Part shown: positions 35,465-47,492 of the stretch, in pieces | Numbering within the stretch: the stretch's first letter is position 1 | How the letters are laid out: each line of letters starts with the position of its first letter | Origin: Shinisaurus crocodilurus | Taxonomy: Eukaryota > Chordata > Lepidosauria > Squamata > Shinisauridae | Direction of reading: 5' to 3' | Length of the DNA stretch: 64,000 bases | Assembly: GCA_021292165.1 (NCBI GenBank) | Contig: CM037877.1 | Location: 107,135,858-107,199,857, forward strand | Position numbers and translations under genes: made by a program | The notes under the pieces: generated by a model | What the model saw: the letters and a program-made list of their open reading frames with translations, nothing else | Database searches by the model: none | What the model was told of the DNA's origin: nothing

Positions 35465-35640
35465 CCAACTACTATGTTTTCTTTCTTTATTTGATGTGAT
35501 TTATTTGATTTGTATCCCGGCTTTCCACCAAGAAAATGGTGCTCAAGGTGGATAACCATCATAGGAACCAAAATTTTAAAATTAAAACTTGGTTAAAACA
35601 ACGATAAAACAAATGCATTAAAATATGATGGTTGCTGTTT
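35465..35640 (-). repeat. LINE tail
   Basis: Plus-strand TTGATTTGTATCCCGGCTTT and GCTCAAGGTGGATAACC are the reverse of a CR1/L2 3' UTR. Confidence 0.6.
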
Positions 35641-35644
35641 CTCC

Positions 35645-38395
35645 CTCATATTACCAATCTTAGATGACCCTGCCATGTTGGCCTGTTTTCTGGACATCCT
35701 CCAAAGTATCTTTCATTTGGAGGCAAAAACATAAAAACAGGCATACTATATTAGGTAAATGTTCCATCTACCCCTATGCATCCTGTCACCAGTTTGAGAA
35801 CAGGCATAAAAGAAACCAAGCATTTAAGCAAAGTTGGCCCCTCCACATGGCCAACGAGGTATTTCCACCAGTGACAGCCAAACTGTCTATTTTGCCTGAT
35901 GGCGAAAAGTGAGGAGTGTATAGAAACAGGGATAGGGCACCATTTTCATTCACATGCTGATCTACTAGAATATTTTTAAAGAATTATTATAACAAAAGAA
36001 TATTAAAATACTCCAATCATTCTATTGTTCACACCCTCCTTTAGGTAGAAGGGAAGATATTTTTCTCTGCTCAGCCATGTCATTAATTGACAAAAAGTGG
36101 ATGTACTGTATTCCTTTTTTGTTCCATTTTCCCCCTGATTAGTCATGGATAAGGTCCACAAACTGGTTGCAAAACTTTCACATCTTCACAGGCCAGTAGA
36201 CACACCTGTTTTTATGAAGCACTCTTGTGAAGCAGTCAGACCAGATCTGTCCAAGCTACTGAGATGATCTTTTAAATCCATGATATTTCTGGGAGGACCT
36301 GTAAGAACAGTATATTTCAAGCTAAGGCCGCAGCTCAAAGAATGTAAAATACATGGTGAAGTTCCTTTTGTGAGGAACCCTTTCCCTTCTTCCTTCTCTC
36401 ATCCTCACATGCTTCAGGCTCAAACTTTGAGCAAAACACCCTGTGTGAGTGCTCAAGATGCTCAAATCCATCCAAGCCTAAATGCTGAGGTATTGAAAAT
36501 TTATACACTGCCTTTCTAACAAAATGCCATCCTGAGGTCATAAAAACACGGCAAATGCTTTGCAGGCAATATATAGTGCTATCTCAATCCATCTGTTAAG
36601 TCGCCCAAAAGAATGTAGGGAATTTGTTACATTTTGTATACCATTGTTACTACAAGGAACTAAAAGGTATGCTTTCAATTCATAACAACCTCGTGAAATA
36701 GACCAAGAGATAAAGGCATGTCCAAGACTCCCCAGGGAACTTATTAACATTCAAGAATTTGAACCCATGTCTCCCAAGCTGCATACTCTAGCCAATGTAC
36801 CCCATTTTCAATGGTGCAAAACCATTACACAAATGTTCAAAGCTGCCTCCGCCTAGCCTCCAATTATGGTAATATACTTCAGGATTGAAACGGTCATCTT
36901 CTGTAATTATTCATCTGGCCAGAATAATTGTTCACAATCATGTTTGTGGGGAAAAAACATAAAAGGTCACAATATATTTTTTAAAAATCAAATTCCTGTC
37001 GTTAAAACAACTGTGTGCATGTTATTTTGCTGAGTAGCCATACTGTTCTATTTACCTCTATCTGGGTGTAAACTCTACACAATCCAAAAGACATGAGCCA
37101 ACTTAAGTCAATGGGGAGACCTCCATTGACTTCACTTGAATGTTGAATCAGAGCCTTCGGCATCTGAAGTTGGAAGAAGCCATCCTTTCTGCTTGCCAGT
37201 TCTGACAAAATCCATTTGAGTAAAGCTCTCGTCATCCAAATGGAGAGCATATATCTGATGGAGAAGGGAGGAGGAGACCACGTGTTTCCATTTAAACTGT
37301 ATTCCTTAGGTCGCCTCTCTTGATTTACGTTGCAGAGTGCTAGGCCAAGTTGGCATTCACACATTGGCTGGAATGGAGAATGCATCCAGTTGCAAGTTCC
37401 AAAGGAATTAGAAACAGACTACACTCAAAAAAGAAAAAAAAATATTTGGGAATTTGAAAAACCCAAAGACGTCACTGACCGAACATTTGATTCCTTTCTT
37501 TCTTACTTACTTACTTAATGATGATGGTTGTAACATTTTGTTTGATGACAATATACACCTGGCATTTAGTCCTGACCTGCAATGGCATGTGGGAACATGA
37601 GACTGGCTCACAAGAAGATATGGATGGGATATTAAATGCATGTTCCATGCAATTAATGTCATTTATTTTTATTTGCTCTGGGGCTTTAAGTGGGAGATTT
37701 GTTGTTCGAGGCTGGACCTGACTCAATGGGTTACCAAGGATTATGTAGGCTTTCAGGCCTTAGAGGCCTCTTCAAATGCTGAAAGAAATTAGAGTATCCA
37801 GCATCATCAGCACACAATATTGGCTAGGCCTAGCAAGAGCACTAAGATCTAGGATTGGCTACCCCTGATATGAATGCTAGGAGTGTGGCCTTCTGGCCTT
37901 CTCTGGTCAACCTTCTGTCTCTTTTGCTTTAGTTTTCAGCCATTGACCTTATGGATTCCAAGCGGACCCCATAGCCTCCAAGACTACATTTGGGTATGGC
38001 CGTCTACCACTCTAATGCAATTGAAAAACAGCCTGTGCTTAGTTTACTGCAGCAACAAAAATAACGTCCTATAAAAATAAAGATCATGCTGCTATTTTGC
38101 TCTTGAGACTAAAGCGTTCAAGGAAAGCAGATTTCACACAGTACACTTCTTTGCTTCAACCAGGAAACAAAACATTTACATACCAATCCAAACCTATCTT
38201 TGTGTCTTCGATTTCAAATGTTCAAGTGGAAAGAACATGGGGAAAAAAACCTTTGCTCTCTGGAGAATACAAATACTTCCTGCTTTAGCTTGAGCCAGAA
38301 GTAGTCTGAGGACAGAGTCACTCGCAAGAACCTTTGCTTCTGGGGACCAAAACTGAAAATGTTTGGTTCAAGTTCTGGGCGCAGATTCAGAGAGG

Positions 38396-38439
<44 letters not shown>

Positions 38440-39470
38440 ACAGATCCAAACTGAATTGTCCTTTTAAAAAAAAAAAAAAAACAATACAGCAGGAATGTAA
38501 TGTGGATGGTTAGTTAGAAGATCCAGCATGCAGGATACAAAGCAGGGACACCACATTCACAGAACATTCTGGCAACAGAACAATTCATTTTGGAATCATT
38601 TTCATTTTCCAAGATATGACCATTAAATCAAACGCAGCGGGGGGGGGTTTCAGATACTCAAACTGATCTTCCTCAAGCTATGAAACCAAAGTTATCCTGT
38701 TACTGATGGTCACAGAGAGAGCCAGGATGCACTGATATCTCCCACCGTTGCTGCTTCATCATGTCAGGATGCAGGCAGAAAGACATTACAACTAAGAACA
38801 GGCCTGAACCACTTGTGACCAACCAAACCGAATGCAGCCTACAAGCCATATCTGGAAGGCCACCCTCTTGTTTTTCTCCCGGCCTGCCTAGGATTGCAGG
38901 GACATTGCGTTCTGCCCACCTTGCTGGCTAACAAGCTGTGCATGTCTGCATGATCACTGGCCCTTGAATAGAAGGGTGTGCTGGTCCCAGTCTAGGTATA
39001 CCGGTCCCAGTTTTGCTCATCAGCAGAGCAGAGGGAACCAGTGAACCCAATAATTACAGCATAGTATATGTTGGGTTGATATACACATGCACAGAAACAT
39101 GGCATGGGAAAAGCAGTCTTTCAGCAGGGCTGGTGAAACGGCCCTGCTCCTCCTGTCATCTCCCACTCTACAGTGGAATGGCTTTAACACACACAGGCAA
39201 AAAAACAACCACCACCACCCCACAGCACAGACAGAACACCCCTCACTCCACCTTCTAACCCACTCAGGATGCTCCATGCCACCTCCTCTACCCCTCACCC
39301 CCTGATGCTTCCTACAATCCCCCCAGCTTAACTTTTTCTTTCTTTCTTGGTAGCTGAGCTGAGCACACTAAACTTCAGCTATCCACCATTTTTGTGTTCA
39401 AAGAATGCCACTGGAGCCCACATGCAGCCCAGAGGCATTCTCGGAAATAAAGATGGCCCTGGAAGCCAGC
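35645..39470. other. Long unique stretch, no gene recognised
   Basis: Contains a (TG)n at 38400-38437, an A-run near 38466-38481 and short LINE-like scraps (for example at 36495-36545). No coding frame has recognisable domains or splice-bounded structure. Confidence 0.55.
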
Positions 39471-39473
39471 ACT

Positions 39474-39665
39474 TTAGTTACATAGGAGGCTGCCTTCTAC
39501 CGAATCAGACCCTTGGTCCATCTAACCCAGTATTGTCGACATTGTCCGACAGCGGCTCTCCAGGTTCTCAGGCAGGAATCTTTCCTAGACCTTCCTGGAG
39601 ACCTACCTGCAGCGGATTGAACCTGCAAAGCATGTGCTCTACCACTGAGTCACAGTCCTTCTCTC
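39474..39665 (-). repeat. tRNA-Ala-derived SINE
   Basis: Reverse orientation of the 25312 element: AGACCCTTGGTCCATCTAAC, CAGCGGCTCTCCAGGTTCTC, then GATTGAACCTGCAAAGCATG and TGCTCTACCACTGAGTCAC (tRNA-like head reversed). Confidence 0.85.
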
Positions 39666-39714
39666 TCCTTGCAGCATGCCACCCTCCCGCAGTTAAAATA
39701 ATAATTATTTTTTA

Positions 39715-40130
39715 AATTTTATTTATTATATTTATAATATTTATATCCCGCCTTTTTTCCTGCAAGGATTCATAGATCCATAGATCACAGAGTTGGAAGG
39801 GGCCTACAAGGCCATCGAGTCCAACCCCCTGCTCAATGCAGGAAACTGGAGGAGGGGTCCCCCATCCAAGTAATAACCAGGCCCGACCCTGCTTAGCTTT
39901 CCACACTCAGACAAGCTGAGCCAGCGTGAGCCACAGGAACCCAAGGCGGCTTACATGGTCCTCCTCCTCTCCATTTTATCCTCACAACCCCTGTCAGGTA
40001 GGTCAGGCTGAGAGCAGTGACTGGCCCAAAGTCACCCAGGGAGCATCGTGACCGAGTGGGGACTTCATCCCGGATCTCCCGATTCCCAGTCCAACACTCT
40101 AACCGCTACGCCACACTGGCTCTCAGTGTG
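39715..40130 (-). repeat. MIR/CORE-like tRNA SINE split by a 5S-derived SINE
   Basis: The head lies at about 40085-40125 (minus-strand GTGTGGCGTAGCGGTTAGAG, an A-box-like start) and reads through CTGGGTGACTTTGGGCCAG to AGCCGCCTTGGGTTCC near 39940. The tail resumes at 39768 down to 39715. The interval 39769-39940 is the inserted SINE. Confidence 0.8.
39769..39940 (-). repeat. 5S-rRNA-derived SINE with CR1-like tail
   Basis: 39857-39903 is the reverse complement of the 5S rRNA internal promoter: minus-strand AAAGCTAAGCAGGGTCGGG, then CCTGGTTATTACTTGGATGG. The tail (39780-39850) reads TTGGAAGGGGCCTACAAGGC and is CR1-3'-end-like. Other copies: 47678-47838, 55285-55450, 61145-61297. Confidence 0.85.
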
Positions 40131-41185
40131 AGCTACAACAATAAATAGTTTTTCAATCTAAAAAATTAAATCAATCAGGAGGGGCAGGGAGCCTGGTGGG
40201 CACCACATTGGAGTCCCCAGAGATAATCCATAGCATTAAGAAAAATTAAGTTGAGAAACCTCCACACACTCAAGCACCTTGCCCAAGAATGGAGTCCTGG
40301 AAACTGGCTGGAAATCATCCAACTGCTCCACTCTTTTTCTTTTTCTTTTTTGTAGATGAATCCCCAGTAACCTTTCAGCATAAGGAAGACGACCTTGCAA
40401 AGCCACACAGAGATTTCCTTCCTCTTGGAGAAGTGCAGAAACAGTTTCTAGAGGTGGGTGAGAAAGGAGGAAACTTGCAGTTCAGAAAAGTTCACCCAAT
40501 GCCCTTCTCCCAACCAGGGATGTAGAACCTCAGGCCTGCAGGGGCCCCAATCCAGCCATCCGTGGTTCCCAAGATGGCCCCACCGCCTTCCCCTGGCCCC
40601 ACCCTTTCCCCCAACTGCCAATAATTTGGTGGTTTCCTGTTTTTCCCCCCTTCTGAAAGGTTGAGATGCCTCTCCTAAGGCTTAGCTACTGGCAGTAGGA
40701 GCTTTAAGCCAAAATATACTGGTATTTTTGGTCTTTCAGCCCTGCCCCCTTTGCTTTCAGCCCTGGCTCCAGCCACCGCTGGAATGTGGTCCGCAAGAGC
40801 TTCTCCAGAATTGAATTTGGCCCTCAGGCAACAGCCCTGTCCTGAATACAGGTCTGCAGGACCTGAACTCCACTCTCTTGTTCTGAAGCTCTTTGCAGAT
40901 ACTCTTTTTTTAAAAAATGGCATAATCCTCACAAATCCTAATTTTATGCCACATGCTCATTTCCATGTGCAGTTTTGCATATGAATTGCCCCCAGCTTAG
41001 GAATCATATCAGGAAAACTGCTCAAATTCTATGTGACACCCAAATCTACAGACAGCTAAAATTTGGCCTCTGAATGACAGCTCTGGGCACACCATGAGTA
41101 AGAGCAGCTAAATAACCATCAACACACAGATGCTTCTTTGGATGAGGAAACAAGTGCCAAGCAGGATTTCTCCATCCCAAAGGTC
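40131..41185. other. Unique DNA, nothing recognised
   Basis: Only weak MITE-like scraps (near 40515-40600); no gene recognised. Confidence 0.55.
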
Positions 41186-41189
41186 AAAT

Positions 41190-41757
41190 GTGGTACTAGT
41201 GTACAAAGCCCTAAACAACTTGGGACCCAGGTGCCTGAGAGGGCACCTTCTCCCATACCAACCTGCCCGATCACTGAGGTCATAAAATGGCTTGTCCTTG
41301 GTGGTTCTACATCAGGACTCTCCAATCTTGGGTCCCCAGATGTTGCTGGACTACAGCTCCCAGAATCCCTTACCATTAGCCATGCTGGCTGGGTATGCTG
41401 GGAGCTGTATGCCAGCAACATCTGGGGACCCAAGGTTGGAGAGCCCTGTTCTACATGGACCTATGGCCCGACTGGAGTCCACCAGGAGAAGAATTTTCAG
41501 TGTGGCAGCTCCACTTCTATGGAGCTCCCTGTCTCTGGAGGTCAGGCAGGCTCTGAAACTGTGTTGTTTTCTGTGCATCTTTGTTCCGGGAAGCCTTCCT
41601 GATATAACCAGCCACAGTTTTATTGATACGGTTTTACTGATCTTGTTTTTAACACATTGTTTTATTCTTTTATTTATTTTGTCTTTTAGTTTACACTGCT
41701 CCAAAATCTCCAGACTGGAGTATGGAGCAGTCTATAAATCTTGTAAAGAAATAAATA
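41190..41757 (+). pseudogene. CR1/L2-clade LINE 3' end, split by a MITE
   Basis: From 41195 the plus strand reads TACAAAGCCCTAAACAACTT (YKALNNL block of the RT C-terminus), then after the MITE at 41313-41448 GGCAGCTCCACTTCTATGGA (AAPLLW block), and a 3' UTR ending at AAATAAATAAA near 41757. Frameshifted and truncated. Confidence 0.8.
41313..41448. mobile_element. Palindromic hAT MITE
   Basis: CAGGACTCTCCAATCTTGGG and its inverted partner CCCAAGGTTGGAGAGCCCTG, with CCCAGATGTTGCTGG also inverted. Exact 8-bp duplication TTCTACAT at 41305-41312 and 41449-41456, within a LINE. Confidence 0.93.
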
Positions 41758-42650
41758 AACCTGGCTCTCCACCTTCTTACCACAGATTGGGGTTTCTTAT
41801 TTGTTAGAAAATCCACACGTGGGGTAGTGAAATGACGGCCATCTCAAGCATGGTTGGCACTGCAGCTTCTCTCTGCTTTGCGCTCTGGACAGTCCTGATT
41901 CTGGGGGTAGGGTGAGAGACGTGGCTGGTTGCTTGCTGAGTGACTCTCACCAGTGTTTGAAACCTATTTAGAAAATAGCATGAGCCTAATTAACGGGCAG
42001 GCATTAGCTGCTGTGAAGCAGCATGAGTCAGCACGTTCCCCTCAATAGCGCCTTCAGCAGGAGCGCTGTAAAATCTCCACGGGTATGCAGTAGTACAATT
42101 GATCTACTTCATTTCCCATCGCCTTGAACTTCTGCAGCCACTTAGGCTAGTTATTTCCCAGTTTGTTTGCTGTGTAACACACTAAGAAGTGTGGGGCTAC
42201 CCTTTGACAGAGCTTGGAAGCAGAAGCGGGTTGAGAATGCCACTGTCCAGCTATTGGCGAGGGTTAGCCACAGAGTACATGTCACACCAGCATTGAAGGA
42301 ACTCCACCAGTTTCTGGTCAAACTGCATTAACCTTTCAGAGCTCTGCACTCTCATCAGGGCCTAAACAGACATTACTTTAAACCCGTAGCTAGCAGCTAT
42401 GACTTTTTGTCTAGAGTAGACACAGGGGCCCCAATCTGGATTGGGACCCTAGCATGGAGGGGTTAGGGGGGCTTTTACAATCCATATCAGGCCCCCTGCA
42501 CCTACTCTAGAGTAAAAATGGGAAGAAGAAAAAAGACGTAGCTGCTAGATACTGACATACTGTTTTAAAGCATTGTCGGTTTTGGCCCTCTGAGAAGACT
42601 TTCTCCCATATGAACACATGTGCTGCAACCATGCGAGAAGGAATTTCTTT
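41758..42650. other. Unique DNA, nothing recognised
   Basis: No gene or repeat identified. Confidence 0.6.
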
Positions 42651-42654
42651 ACTA

Positions 42655-42905
42655 CAGTCATGCCTTGGATTGAGAGCATAATTTGTTCCGGAAACGTGCT
42701 TGTAATCCAAAACACTCTTATATCAAAACGAAATCCCCCCAAAAAAATTTGTACAGAGATTTTTAATTTAAGCCGTACTATAGTACTTGTACCTGCAAGA
42801 TGTCACTTGTATATCAAGTTAAATTTTTTTTAATAAATATTTAAAAATTTGCTTGTCTTGCAAAACGCTCTCAAACCAAGTTACTTGCAACCCAAGGTAT
42901 TACTG
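42655..42905. mobile_element. Mariner-like MITE, 251 bp
   Basis: Ends CAGTCATGCCTTGGATTG and (reverse complement) CAGTAATACCTTGGGTTG, flanked by TA on each side. Nearly identical in length and sequence to 45741-45991. Confidence 0.88.
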
Positions 42906-42929
42906 TACTGGAGTTTAAGCTTCTCTCCA

Positions 42930-43250
42930 CTAGAAGTAGGGCCTTTTCTGTTGAACAGCCAACCAAGAGAGGCCCACCAAGCCTGATCTGTCAGAGCCTT
43001 AATGAAATTCGCTAAAAACAATCCTTCCCTGTCCGTCTTGTATCACCGAGTTAGTTGCTATTCTGATGCCCGTTTGATATCCTTTGCTGCTGTCTTTTTT
43101 TGGATTATGTTGTAGAGCCACATTCATTGCTAGTTTTATCTAGGTGTTTTCTTGTTCATGTTCACTGTTTTTACAGAAGTTATACTCGCTGCCTCAGAGG
43201 CTCTTGGAACCAAACATTGGGGTAGAATTGTTTATTTTTTTTAAAGATGT
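42930..43250 (+). repeat. Degraded LINE 3' region
   Basis: GTAGGGCCTTTTCTGTTGAA and the following region resemble the RT C-terminus (GRAFSV) and 3' UTR of the local L2/CR1 LINEs. Weak. Confidence 0.4.
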
Positions 43251-43479
43251 GTGTGCATAGTAAATGCTTCATATCATGACTGGAACAGCATCTAGCAGCA
43301 GCTTACCATGTGGATCACCACCATTGCATAAAAGTCTACACATCACCACTCCACCAGCAGCAGCAGGGCTCCTGGAAGATGCGTGGATGTTCTCCACAAG
43401 CTGTAGGTGGTACAACATGAAGTGAAGCACTTCCCATACGGAGGCTGCTTTTGAAGGCCTACCCATGCAAGTATAATTA

Positions 43480-43580
43480 GGACAGCCATGTACCTTACTT
43501 TATAGAGGACAGTCCTCTATTTGGAGCTGTCCTGTATTTGAAGGGCTGTCCAGTCCAAGTCTGGTTTAAATACAATAAAC
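43480..43580. repeat. Two-copy repeat (CTGTCCTCT family)
   Basis: TAGAGGACAGTCCTCTATTT and AAGTCTGGTTTAAA match 30495-30655 reversed. GAGGACAGTCCTC is itself palindromic. Confidence 0.55.
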
Positions 43581-44610
43581 CATCAGGAGGGACAGCAGCA
43601 GGGGCCTTGAAGCTGCCCATCCACAGTTAGTACTTGGACAGCAGGCTGAGCAGGCACACAGGTCACAGTCCTCCTCTCTATGGTGAGATGTGTTGTATTT
43701 CTGTTCACTACCACAGCAGCAGTCTGGCCCTGGCAGCAGCTGCAGCAGGGTCAGAGCTGGGCTGGGCCCTTTTGATCCTCTGGGCCCTAGGCAGCTGCCT
43801 GCCTATGCCAACAGCTGATGCCCAGCCTGGGCACCAGGTTGCTACCCCTAGGTTAGGCTCTGTGTATGTTCTGCGCAGGCAGTTGGGGTGGCAGACATCA
43901 AATATCACCCATGCTTCCTGGTGCTCTGCCTTGTTAGCATAACTCACCAAGTAAAACCACAAGGAAAATATGCAGCATCGAACATGAAATGACAAGAATG
44001 TTTGTAAGGACAGGAGTTCCAAGCCAAAACTGTGCTAGATATCATCAGGAAACATTGCAGCTTCAGGCCCAATTCCCCCTAGGATTCCCCCCCCGCCTGT
44101 CACACACATACTCCCTTCCTTGTACACTGTCAGTCCGCTCACCTGTTCTTCCTCACACACACTTCAGCACTCTGTGGCAAGTGTGCCGCAGGACTGCAAC
44201 ACGTGGAACTTAGAGTGGTCATGTTAAAATGCAATTTGAAGTGCACATCAGCAAGGGAAGGGATGGAGGGGTGGGGAAGAAGGGACAAGAAAGCCCAAAG
44301 CCCAGCATTTCTTGGCAAGCTCAGCTTTGGTTGCCTAGAGACCCGTCTTCAAAAACAAACACTATATTTGTATCCCTTTTTCAGCTGACAATGTAAAGTG
44401 AACCGTACAGAGATGGCTATGAGACACGTCCCTTGGCCAGTCACCAGGGCAAACTATTCCTTCTTGTTAAGCTGAAAAGATTAATGCCAGGTGTTCAAGT
44501 GCTGAATTACAAGAAAGTGAGCAAAGTATTTCTCCTCTCTGTGCAGAAGAGGAAGGAAAGCTCCCCATATATCCTCGAGGCAACAGTATGCTTACTTAGC
44601 TGCTTGTGTG
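43581..44610. other. Unique DNA with MITE scraps
   Basis: 43750-43810 (GAGCTGGGCTGGGCCC and GCAGCTGCCTGCC) resembles hAT MITE ends. No gene recognised. Confidence 0.5.
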
Positions 44611-44615
44611 TGACC

Positions 44616-44885
44616 TAGGGATGTCACCGCGAATATCAGGGGGCTTGAGCGGGCTGAAATCGGCCCGCTCGCAGCCCCCCGATATTCACGGCAACTCACA
44701 GGCCTACCTTGACGCCCGCTCGGTCCGCCTCTTGGTCCGTCGAGCCGCGCTGCCTGCGCGGGCTCCCATCACATCATTTCCGAAAGTGACGCGATGGGCC
44801 CTGCGCCGACGCGGCTGAACCCTGTTGCTGCGGTTTTGGCGTAGAAACCAGCGCAACAGGGCTTAAAACGGCCGTGATGGCTCTT
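44616..44885. repeat. GC-rich repeat with long hairpin, likely truncated hAT MITE
   Basis: TAGGGATGTCACCGCGAATA start, then a hairpin: GAATATCAGGGGGCTTGAGC (44631-) pairs with its complement ending GATATTC at 44687. It is CpG-rich and carries GAAAGTGACGCGATGGG (44782-44798) and GAAACCAGCGCAACAGGGC (44844-44862), both shared with 62746-63346. It interrupts unique DNA just upstream of a LINE fragment. No right end or duplication found. Confidence 0.65.
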
Positions 44886-44889
44886 CTCT

Positions 44890-45735
44890 ATGTGGACTCC
44901 AATAAGGCCGTAGGTCCATGTGGAACCACCAGGAGAATGTCCTCCAATCACCTCAGCGATTGAGCAGGTTGGTAAGGGAGAAGGTCCTCAGTTATGCTAT
45001 GGGATTAAACAGGTCTCTATTTTGTCCCCTATGATGTTTAGCTTCTTCATGAAACCTCTGGGAAAGGTTATTCAGATATGTGGACCGGGATGTCATAAAT
45101 ATATGGATAACACCCAGTTCCATCTTTTCATCAAATCCTGGTGAGGCCATGGGTGTTCTGAATTAGTGTCTGGATGTCGAAATGGAATGTATGAGGGCCA
45201 ACAAACTGAGACTTAATGCAAGCAAGACAAAGGTAATCTTAGAGGGTAGTTCACCTGCTCAGCTGAATGATGCCTGTTTTAGATTAGGTTGCACTCCCCC
45301 TAAAGCAGAGGTGGGCAACTCATGGCCCTGCACATGATTGACCTACAACTCCCTTCATCCTTCACCACTGGCTATACTGGCTAAGGGCTGCTCAGATTTG
45401 TAGGCCAAAATATCTGGAGGGCCACCCCTGCCCTAAAGGATCCAGTGTACCTCTGCAAAATGAGGTCTGTCAGGTGGTTTCTAGAACAAGGGCCTGTTTA
45501 GTGTTGGAACCCCAGTTATAGAATGACCTCTCCAGAAAGGGTCACCTGGTGCCTACATTATGATCTTTTGGGCACCAGGTGCCATGCTTTCCAAACTTTT
45601 CAGTACTTTTTAGATATGTTGTCCTGATGTTATTCTCTGCTACTTGTTTTATTCTGTTTTTGATTTTATTTTCATATCATATTTTTGTATTTTATGTTTT
45701 TATACAAGTAAACAAGTGAGAGAACTTTCATTTTT
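44890..45735 (+). pseudogene. CR1/L2-clade LINE reverse-transcriptase fragment and 3' UTR
   Basis: SPMMFSFFMKPLGKVIQ (about 45028-45078) and CHKYMDNTQFHLF (about 45090-45130) correspond to the RT block before and at the catalytic site, whose YADD is degraded to YMDN. MRANKLRLNASKTKVIL follows at 45190-45242. A MITE interrupts at 45306-45430. The 3' part extends to about 45735. Multiple stops and frameshifts. Confidence 0.82.
45306..45430. mobile_element. hAT MITE
   Basis: CAGAGGTGGGCAACTCATGG start and GAGGGCCACCCCTG end, with exact 8-bp duplication CCCTAAAG at 45298-45305 and 45431-45438, inside a LINE. Confidence 0.93.
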
Positions 45736-45740
45736 CAGTA

Positions 45741-45991
45741 CAGTCATGCCTTGGATTGAGAGCATAATTCGTTCCGGAAACGTGCTTGTAATCCAAAACA
45801 CTCTTATATCAAAATGAAATCCCCCAAAAAAACATTTGTACAGAAATTTTTAATTTAAGCCGTACTACAGTACTCGTATTGCAAGACGTTGCTTGTATAT
45901 CAAGTAAAAAATAAATAAATAAATATTTAAAAATTTGCTTGCCTTGCAAAACGCTCTCAAACCAAGTTACTTGCAATCCAAGGTATTACTG
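45741..45991. mobile_element. Mariner-like MITE, 251 bp, second copy
   Basis: Same ends and TA flanks as 42655-42905. The two copies differ by scattered substitutions and small indels, and lie 3 kb apart in the same orientation. Confidence 0.88.
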
Positions 45992-45994
45992 TAT

Positions 45995-46795
45995 TGATAT
46001 ACTACAAAATAAATTACTCTCAGGTAAGTGTGTACAGGATTGCAATCTGAATTACTTAGGTATTTTGGATACCAAGAGCTCATACAAAGATGCTTTCCTA
46101 GGAAATCACAGCCCTTGCAAATACCACACTAAATTAACTCAATCAATGGAGCTGTAATCCATTTTCTTTTAGGAAAATTTGACCCTATGTTGGAGGGATC
46201 CCAAGAGATGCATCCAGACTAATCAATTGACTCTAGCCTGCTGTTTATTGCAACATACTCCTTGGAAAATATTTGGCAAAATTAATTCAATATGTTCAAT
46301 AATATTTTTTTTTTTAAGTTTAAAAGCCAGCACTGCCAATAACCTGGGTATCAACCATATATATTTACTAAACTTTTTTTTTTTTTTTTTTTTAAAACCC
46401 TTTTCTTTAATTGAAGCTTAAGTTGTTGGTGTCCTACAAGGAACAACATAATTTTCAGATCTAAACTTTCTACAGCGAGGAGTAATAAATGGACAAGTTT
46501 TTAATTTGACAACTGCTATCAATCATCAATGTCATATATTTGTTTAAAACAAATGCTGTAACAAGGAAGTGATAGGTAGCCAACATTTTAACAATTATGG
46601 CACAAGTCAAGTCCAATAAAATGAAGAGTTATAACCCAGTGGTAGTGGGGGTTTTTTTTTAAAAAAAAAGGTAGACACTCAACAATTTCAGATCAAACCA
46701 AGATAGTTACAAAAGCATACAAGTAAATACTCTGAAAGGAAAAAACTAAAATCAAGCCGAACTGTATTGCAGGGTGGGGGTGGGCGTGAGGTAAT
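45995..46795. other. Unique DNA, nothing recognised
   Basis: A T-run at about 46374-46393 and no gene. Confidence 0.6.
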
Positions 46796-46799
46796 ATCA

Positions 46800-46885
46800 C
46801 TAAATATTTATTTATTTATTTATTTGTTGTATTTATGAATCGCCCATCTGGCCGGCAAACCGGCCTCTCTGGGCGATGTTATTGG
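46800..46885 (-). repeat. LINE tail
   Basis: TATTTATTTATTTATTTATT and GAATCGCCCATCTGGCCGG reverse of the tail at 22400-22470. Confidence 0.65.
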
Positions 46886-46914
46886 CGTATCATGTTAAAA
46901 TTGAGTATTTGCAC

Positions 46915-47405
46915 TGGGTGAATCTGCCTGTTTCACTTTCTCCCACATTCACATTTTTAAAACTTCAAGTTCTTTCTCTCCCAAATCTGAAGAACTTGGC
47001 AGATTTTGCTAAATTCTTATTAAATAAAGAAGTAAAACAAAATGCTCCCCACTGACCGAATTCAAGAGGTACAGCTATTCCCAGCATGGAGGGGACCATG
47101 ATATACCTGCTTGTCATGAAGCTTTTAAAAACGAGGAGCCTGTCAAAAGAGAGAGAGAGAGAGAGATGGCAACTCTAATTAAGCACTAACGTTTTTAATA
47201 CATAGGAATTCAACCCAGACTTTGAAGGGCTAAGCACTCAGAGCCCTAGATCTCTATGGACGAATGTCAGTTTTGCTTTCTCCCACATTCAATTTTTTTT
47301 TAAAAAAAATGTCAAATTATTTGTCCTAAGTATGGAAAACTTTGAGAATTCGGGTAGATTATTATCCAACCTGAACTGAAACAAAATTCTCACCCATCCC
47401 TAAGA
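46915..47405 (+). repeat. Composite repeat with terminal direct units, copy 3
   Basis: Same order as 34617-35135: unit 1 (about 46915-47060), middle with AGCTATTCCCAGCATGG, AGGAGCCTGTCAAAAGAG, a GA run, and GAGCCCTAGATC, then unit 2 (about 47255-47403, ending AAAATTCTCACCCATCCCT). Confidence 0.75.
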
Positions 47406-47417
47406 GTGAGCACATGT

Positions 47418-47492
47418 GCAGTTTGCCGGCTGGGGCTAATGGGAGTTGAAGTCCAAAACTTCTGGAAACCATCAGGTTGGGGGACGCTGTAC
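47418..47492. repeat. hAT MITE half
   Basis: GCTGGGGCTAATGGGAGTTG and ACCATCAGGTTGGGGGA, one arm of the 41313 family. Confidence 0.55.
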
